From Bacteroidales bacterium (lineage in GTDB: Bacteria > Bacteroidota > Bacteroidia > Bacteroidales > Muribaculaceae), in NCBI GenBank assembly GCA_019416425.1, contig DXXK01000053.1:1-37500 (forward strand): a stretch of DNA of 37,500 bases. Reading direction: 5' to 3'. This document shows, in pieces, positions 34,748 to 37,500 of the stretch. The first letter of the stretch is position 1, and every line of letters starts with the position of its first letter. The notes beneath the pieces are model-generated. The model was not told the DNA's origin. It searched no databases and worked only from the letters and a program-made list of their open reading frames with translations. A program made the translations under genes and the position numbers.

Positions 34748-34779
34748 CAAAAATAACACTTTCATTCATATTTTCCAAC
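34748..34779 (-). promoter_or_regulatory. Probable promoter of the secreted-protein gene
   Basis: On the minus strand GTTG (34779-34776), a one-off -33 box, and TATTTTTG (34755-34748) are 20 bases apart. The start near 34741 would leave a leader of about 167 bases before the ATG at 34574. That leader contains no strong hairpin that I can see. Confidence 0.5.
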
Positions 34780-34896
34780 TTTTTAACAAAAAGTTTATAA
34801 GTATACGGAGATAGAGAGTAATAAATGACGGAGATTATGAATAATGTCAACGGTTTCTTTGTGCGACGGCCCTGCGGTCGGTGCTACGCGGATACG

Positions 34897-34942
34897 GTAG
34901 TCCCCGGTCAGATTGGCTTTCGCCAATCTGACCGGGGGCTAC
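34897..34942. repeat. Long palindrome (21-bp hairpin)
   Basis: CCCCGGTCAGATTGGC (34902-34917) and its exact complement (34922-34937) enclose the tetraloop TTTC. The stem extends by one T-G wobble and GTAG/CTAC to 34897-34942. It stands in an otherwise gene-free interval between the divergent ends at 34574 and 35047. No T-run follows on either strand, so it is not an ordinary terminator. Confidence 0.85.
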
Positions 34943-34948
34943 GTTGTG

Positions 34949-34966
34949 TGACCCCTACCGGGGTCA
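34949..34966. repeat. Second short palindrome beside the 21-bp hairpin
   Basis: TGACCCC (34949-34955) and GGGGTCA (34960-34966) with loop TACC, 6 bases after the large hairpin. Farther on, the 7-base unit ATTATGC is repeated twice at 35014-35027. Nothing coding is seen between 34780 and 35046. Confidence 0.7.
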
Positions 34967-35046
34967 TTCTGCCTGCTCTTGAATCCATTCCGAACCTTTC
35001 AATCCGGATGGTAATTATGCATTATGCATTTTTAATTCATCATTGA

Positions 35047-35622
35047 TTACAGGACTCCGCCGGTGAACTTGCCCAGGTTCTTCATCGAGAAGCTGAAAGC
35101 CACGCGGTAGCAGCCGTACATAATCAGGCCCAGGCCAATCCACAGCCAGGAGATGTATATGCTCTCGATGGGGTTGCACAGCAGGATGAAGCTGAAGATG
35201 ATGCAGCAGAACAGCATCAGGATCATGCCGAACACATACCATGCGCTGTAGCGCATCAACGCGCAGCATTCCACGAAACTCTGTATGGCCACAACCAATA
35301 TCCAGATGGCTATGATATACATGAACATCACCGTCATCTCCGGCATCGGGATAAAGAACATCCATATACCGGCAATCAATTCCAGAATACCCAAGAACAG
35401 GCTCCAGCCCCAGCCCGAGTACAGCGAGGTATTGACAAACGCGAAGCTACAGTTCATCACACCCGCCAGAACCATGCCCGCGGCAAACAGATAGGCCAGG
35501 ATGGGCAACGACTGGGTCGGGTCGCACAGACACCATATACCGAAACCGATGGCGATCAATCCAGTCACCAACGGAATCCACCAATAGCGGCTGATCATGC
35601 CGCCCGCAGTAATTCTTGACAT
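35047..35622 (-). CDS. DUF308 / HdeD-like membrane protein
   Basis: A 191-residue inner-membrane protein with six predicted helices arranged as three similar pairs, the DUF308 layout (HdeD family). Recognisable pieces are WIPLVTGLIAIGFGIWCL near the start, a middle repeat SLFLGILELIAGIWMF, and a last repeat WLWIGLGLIMYGCYR. HdeD is linked with acid resistance in E. coli, but the wider family has no established biochemistry. It is monocistronic, read on the minus strand away from clpB and separated from it by a terminator. No clear promoter match lies in its upstream 60 bases. Confidence 0.85.
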   Translation of the reverse strand: MSRITAGGMISRYWWIPLVTGLIAIGFGIWCLCDPTQSLPILAYLFAAGMVLAGVMNCSFAFVNTSLYSGWGWSLFLGILELIAGIWMFFIPMPEMTVMFMYIIAIWILVVAIQSFVECCALMRYSAWYVFGMILMLFCCIIFSFILLCNPIESIYISWLWIGLGLIMYGCYRVAFSFSMKNLGKFTGGVL

Positions 35623-35680
35623 AGTTTATAAGATTTTAATGTTTATATCTTAATAACAATCCCACAATTACATAGGTTTA

Positions 35681-35711
35681 AGAAAAAAGCGGACATCCAC
35701 CGGATGCCCGC
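35681..35711 (-). terminator. Terminator downstream of clpB
   Basis: On the minus strand GCGGGCATCC GGT GGATGTCCGC (one G-T wobble) is followed by TTTTTT. It lies 74 bases past the clpB stop and upstream of the DUF308 gene. Confidence 0.88.
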
Positions 35712-35784
35712 CTGCTATGGCTGAAGATTAAGGTTTCCTAACCCAATTCAACTTTAATAAGGTCCTAAGACCTCATTCCTATTA

Positions 35785-37500
35785 CTATTCATTCACAAAT
35801 ACAAGCTCGTTATCCTTGACGTCAATGACGATGGGATGCTCGCGGTCCACCTTCTGGGCCAGAATGTCCTTGGACAGCTGGTTCAGGACCATCCGCTGGA
35901 TGGTACGCTTCACGGGACGCGCACCGAACTCGGGATCGTAGCCGTCCTCGGCCAGCAGGTCCAGCGCCGCAGCCGTCACGGTCAGCGTGATTCCGTTTGC
36001 GGCCAGCATCTTCTGGACACTCTTGACCTGCAGGTTGACAATCTCCAGAATCTCCTTGCGGCTCAGCGGCGTGAACATCACCGTCTCGTCGATACGGTTC
36101 AGGAACTCCGGCCGGATTATCTGTTTCAGACGGTCCATCACATCCTGCTTGGTGGTCTGGATCACATTCTCCTTCTCCTCATCCGTCTTATCGTTGAAGC
36201 CCTCGAAGTTCAGACGGATTATGTCGGAACCCATGTTTGACGTCATGATTATGATGGTGTTCTTGAAGTTGATGAAGCGACCCTTGTTATCGGTAAGACG
36301 GCCGTCATCAAGCACCTGCAGCAGGATGTTGAACACATCGGGGTTGGCCTTCTCGATCTCGTCGAACAGAACCACCGAGTAGGGCTTGCGGCGTACGGCC
36401 TCCGTCAGCTGACCGCCCTCCTCGTAGCCTACATATCCCGGAGGCGCTCCGACCAGACGGCTCACGGAGTGCTTCTCCATATATTCCGACATATCGATAC
36501 GGGTCATCATGTCCTCGTCGTCGAACAGATACTCGGCCAATGCCTTGGCTAATTCAGTCTTACCGACACCGGTTGTACCCAGGAAGATGAACGAGCCGAT
36601 GGGACGGCGCGGGTCGTTCAGGCCGGCGCGGCTGCGGCGCACTGCGTCGCTCACGGCGCGGATGGCGTCCTCCTGGCCGATCACACGCTTGTGGAGCTCC
36701 TCCTCCAGATGCAGCAGCTTCTCCTTCTCGCTCTGGGCCATCTTCTTGACAGGGATGCCCGTCCAGCGGCTCACTACCTCGGCGATATCCTCGGAGTCAA
36801 CCTCCTCCTTGATCATGGCGCCATCCCCCTGCAGTTCCTTAAGCCTGGCTTGGATCTGCGCGTTCTCGTTCTCCTTCTGCTTGATGCGGCTGTAACGTAT
36901 CTCGGCAACCTTGGCGTAGTCGCCCTCGCGCTCGGCTCGCTCCGCCTCGTAGTTCAGCTGCTCGATGTCTATCTTGTTCTGCTGAATCTTGTTGATCTCG
37001 GTCTTCTCGGCCTGCCACTTGGCACGCAGCGACTTCTCGGTGTCGCGCAGGTTGGCCAGATCCTCGTCGATCTCCTTCAGCTTATACTTGTCCCCCTCGC
37101 GCTTGATGGCCTCGCGCTCGATCTCGAGCTGTTTTATCTTGCGCGACGCCTCGTCCAGCGCCTGCGGCTGGGAATCCATCTCCAGTCGGAGCTTGGACGC
37201 AGCCTCGTCGATCAGGTCGATGGCCTTGTCGGGCAGGAAACGGTCGGTGATGTAACGCACGGAGAGCTGCACGGCCGCGATGATTGCCTCGTCCTTGATG
37301 CGCACCTTGTGGTGGTTCTCGTAACGCTCCTTCAGACCGCGCAGGATGGATATGGCCGAGATCTCGTCAGGCTCGTCGACCATCACCTTCTGGAAACGCC
37401 GTTCCAGAGCTTTATCCTTCTCGAAATATTTCTGATACTCGTCAAGTGTGGTTGCGCCGATGGAACGGAGCTCGCCGCGGGCCAGCGCCGGCTTCAGGAT
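35785..37500 (-). CDS. clpB: ATP-dependent disaggregase ClpB, C-terminal two-thirds (partial)
   Basis: ClpB is a hexameric AAA+ chaperone that works with DnaK to pull proteins out of aggregates. The frame is open from the right edge, giving 571 residues of a protein that normally has about 860. The part seen starts inside the first ATPase domain (PALARGELRSIGATTLDEY, then the EKD-ALERRF arginine-finger region). It continues through the long middle coiled-coil domain and into the second ATPase with Walker A GTTGVGKT, MSEYMEKHSVSRLVGAPPGY and Walker B VLFDEIEKA, ending in the small C-terminal domain. No start or promoter is visible. The coiled-coil M-domain distinguishes it from ClpA and ClpC. 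Confidence 0.96.
   Translation of the reverse strand: MLKPALARGELRSIGATTLDEYQKYFEKDKALERRFQKVMVDEPDEISAISILRGLKERYENHHKVRIKDEAIIAAVQLSVRYITDRFLPDKAIDLIDEAASKLRLEMDSQPQALDEASRKIKQLEIEREAIKREGDKYKLKEIDEDLANLRDTEKSLRAKWQAEKTEINKIQQNKIDIEQLNYEAERAEREGDYAKVAEIRYSRIKQKENENAQIQARLKELQGDGAMIKEEVDSEDIAEVVSRWTGIPVKKMAQSEKEKLLHLEEELHKRVIGQEDAIRAVSDAVRRSRAGLNDPRRPIGSFIFLGTTGVGKTELAKALAEYLFDDEDMMTRIDMSEYMEKHSVSRLVGAPPGYVGYEEGGQLTEAVRRKPYSVVLFDEIEKANPDVFNILLQVLDDGRLTDNKGRFINFKNTIIIMTSNMGSDIIRLNFEGFNDKTDEEKENVIQTTKQDVMDRLKQIIRPEFLNRIDETVMFTPLSRKEILEIVNLQVKSVQKMLAANGITLTVTAAALDLLAEDGYDPEFGARPVKRTIQRMVLNQLSKDILAQKVDREHPIVIDVKDNELVFVNE

Noticed and set aside
34575..34850. N-terminal extension of 92 residues on the secreted protein
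   Set aside because: It would place a charged, N- and K-rich stretch before a perfect signal peptide and run through the predicted promoter; treated as leader DNA.
34897..34966. Retron ncRNA or CRISPR-like array
   Set aside because: There is no reverse transcriptase and there are no regularly spaced repeats nearby; only two unrelated palindromes are seen.
1..37500. Defence islands, prophage, insertion sequences, CRISPR arrays or biosynthetic gene clusters
   Set aside because: Looked for transposases, integrases, terminal repeats, repeat-spacer arrays and modification genes on both strands; none found. The window is mainly housekeeping genes.

Overview
The window looks like chromosomal DNA of a Bacteroidales bacterium, most likely Muribaculaceae-like, with a fairly high GC content. 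The reasons are the repeated Bacteroidota promoter architecture (TTTG, 19-21 bases, TAnnTTTG), weak or absent Shine-Dalgarno sites, a tRNA without an encoded CCA, lipid A/KDO genes, the rpmB-rpmG-DUF4295 cluster, and a secreted protein with a type IX secretion-like C-terminus. It is mostly core genome. I see no phage, insertion sequence, CRISPR array or toxin-antitoxin module.

Layout. (1) 1-3108, minus strand: a tightly packed unit of a GT4 glycosyltransferase, an LPG-synthase-TM-type flippase and KdsB, an envelope glycolipid/LPS module. (2) 3191-3369: a free-standing tRNA-Cys with its own promoter and terminator. (3) 3410-6184, minus: FtsK. (4) 6419-12917, plus: a 61-aa membrane peptide, Dxs, TrkA, TrkH and a DUF389 membrane protein; dxs and trkA overlap by 4 bases. 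(5) 13046-17526, plus: DapA, DnaG (GTG start overlapping dapA by 4 bases) and tryptophanase, behind two tandem promoters. (6) 17705-20170: RsfS and FtsH. (7) 20321-27098: a tripartite RND efflux system (lipoprotein adaptor, permease, outer-membrane lipoprotein) followed by an LpxA-like acyltransferase. (8) 27345-27974: L28, L33 and a DUF4295 small protein. (9) 28050-28547, minus: a small outer-membrane beta-barrel. (10) 28653-32057, plus: NadE, a PAP2 phosphatase and TsaC. (11) 32058-35046: the accessory-looking part, with a coding remnant, palindromes, a large AT-rich secreted protein and a block of strong hairpins. (12) 35047-37500, minus: a DUF308 membrane protein and ClpB, cut by the right edge.

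No clear new defence or biosynthetic system is present. The most interesting signals are three places where the -33 box of the next promoter lies inside the terminator of the previous operon (17.5, 20.2 and 27.2 kb), an RND permease with about 80 extra residues that look like two additional membrane segments, the internally repeated low-GC secreted protein, and the 21-bp perfect-stem palindrome near 34.9 kb.
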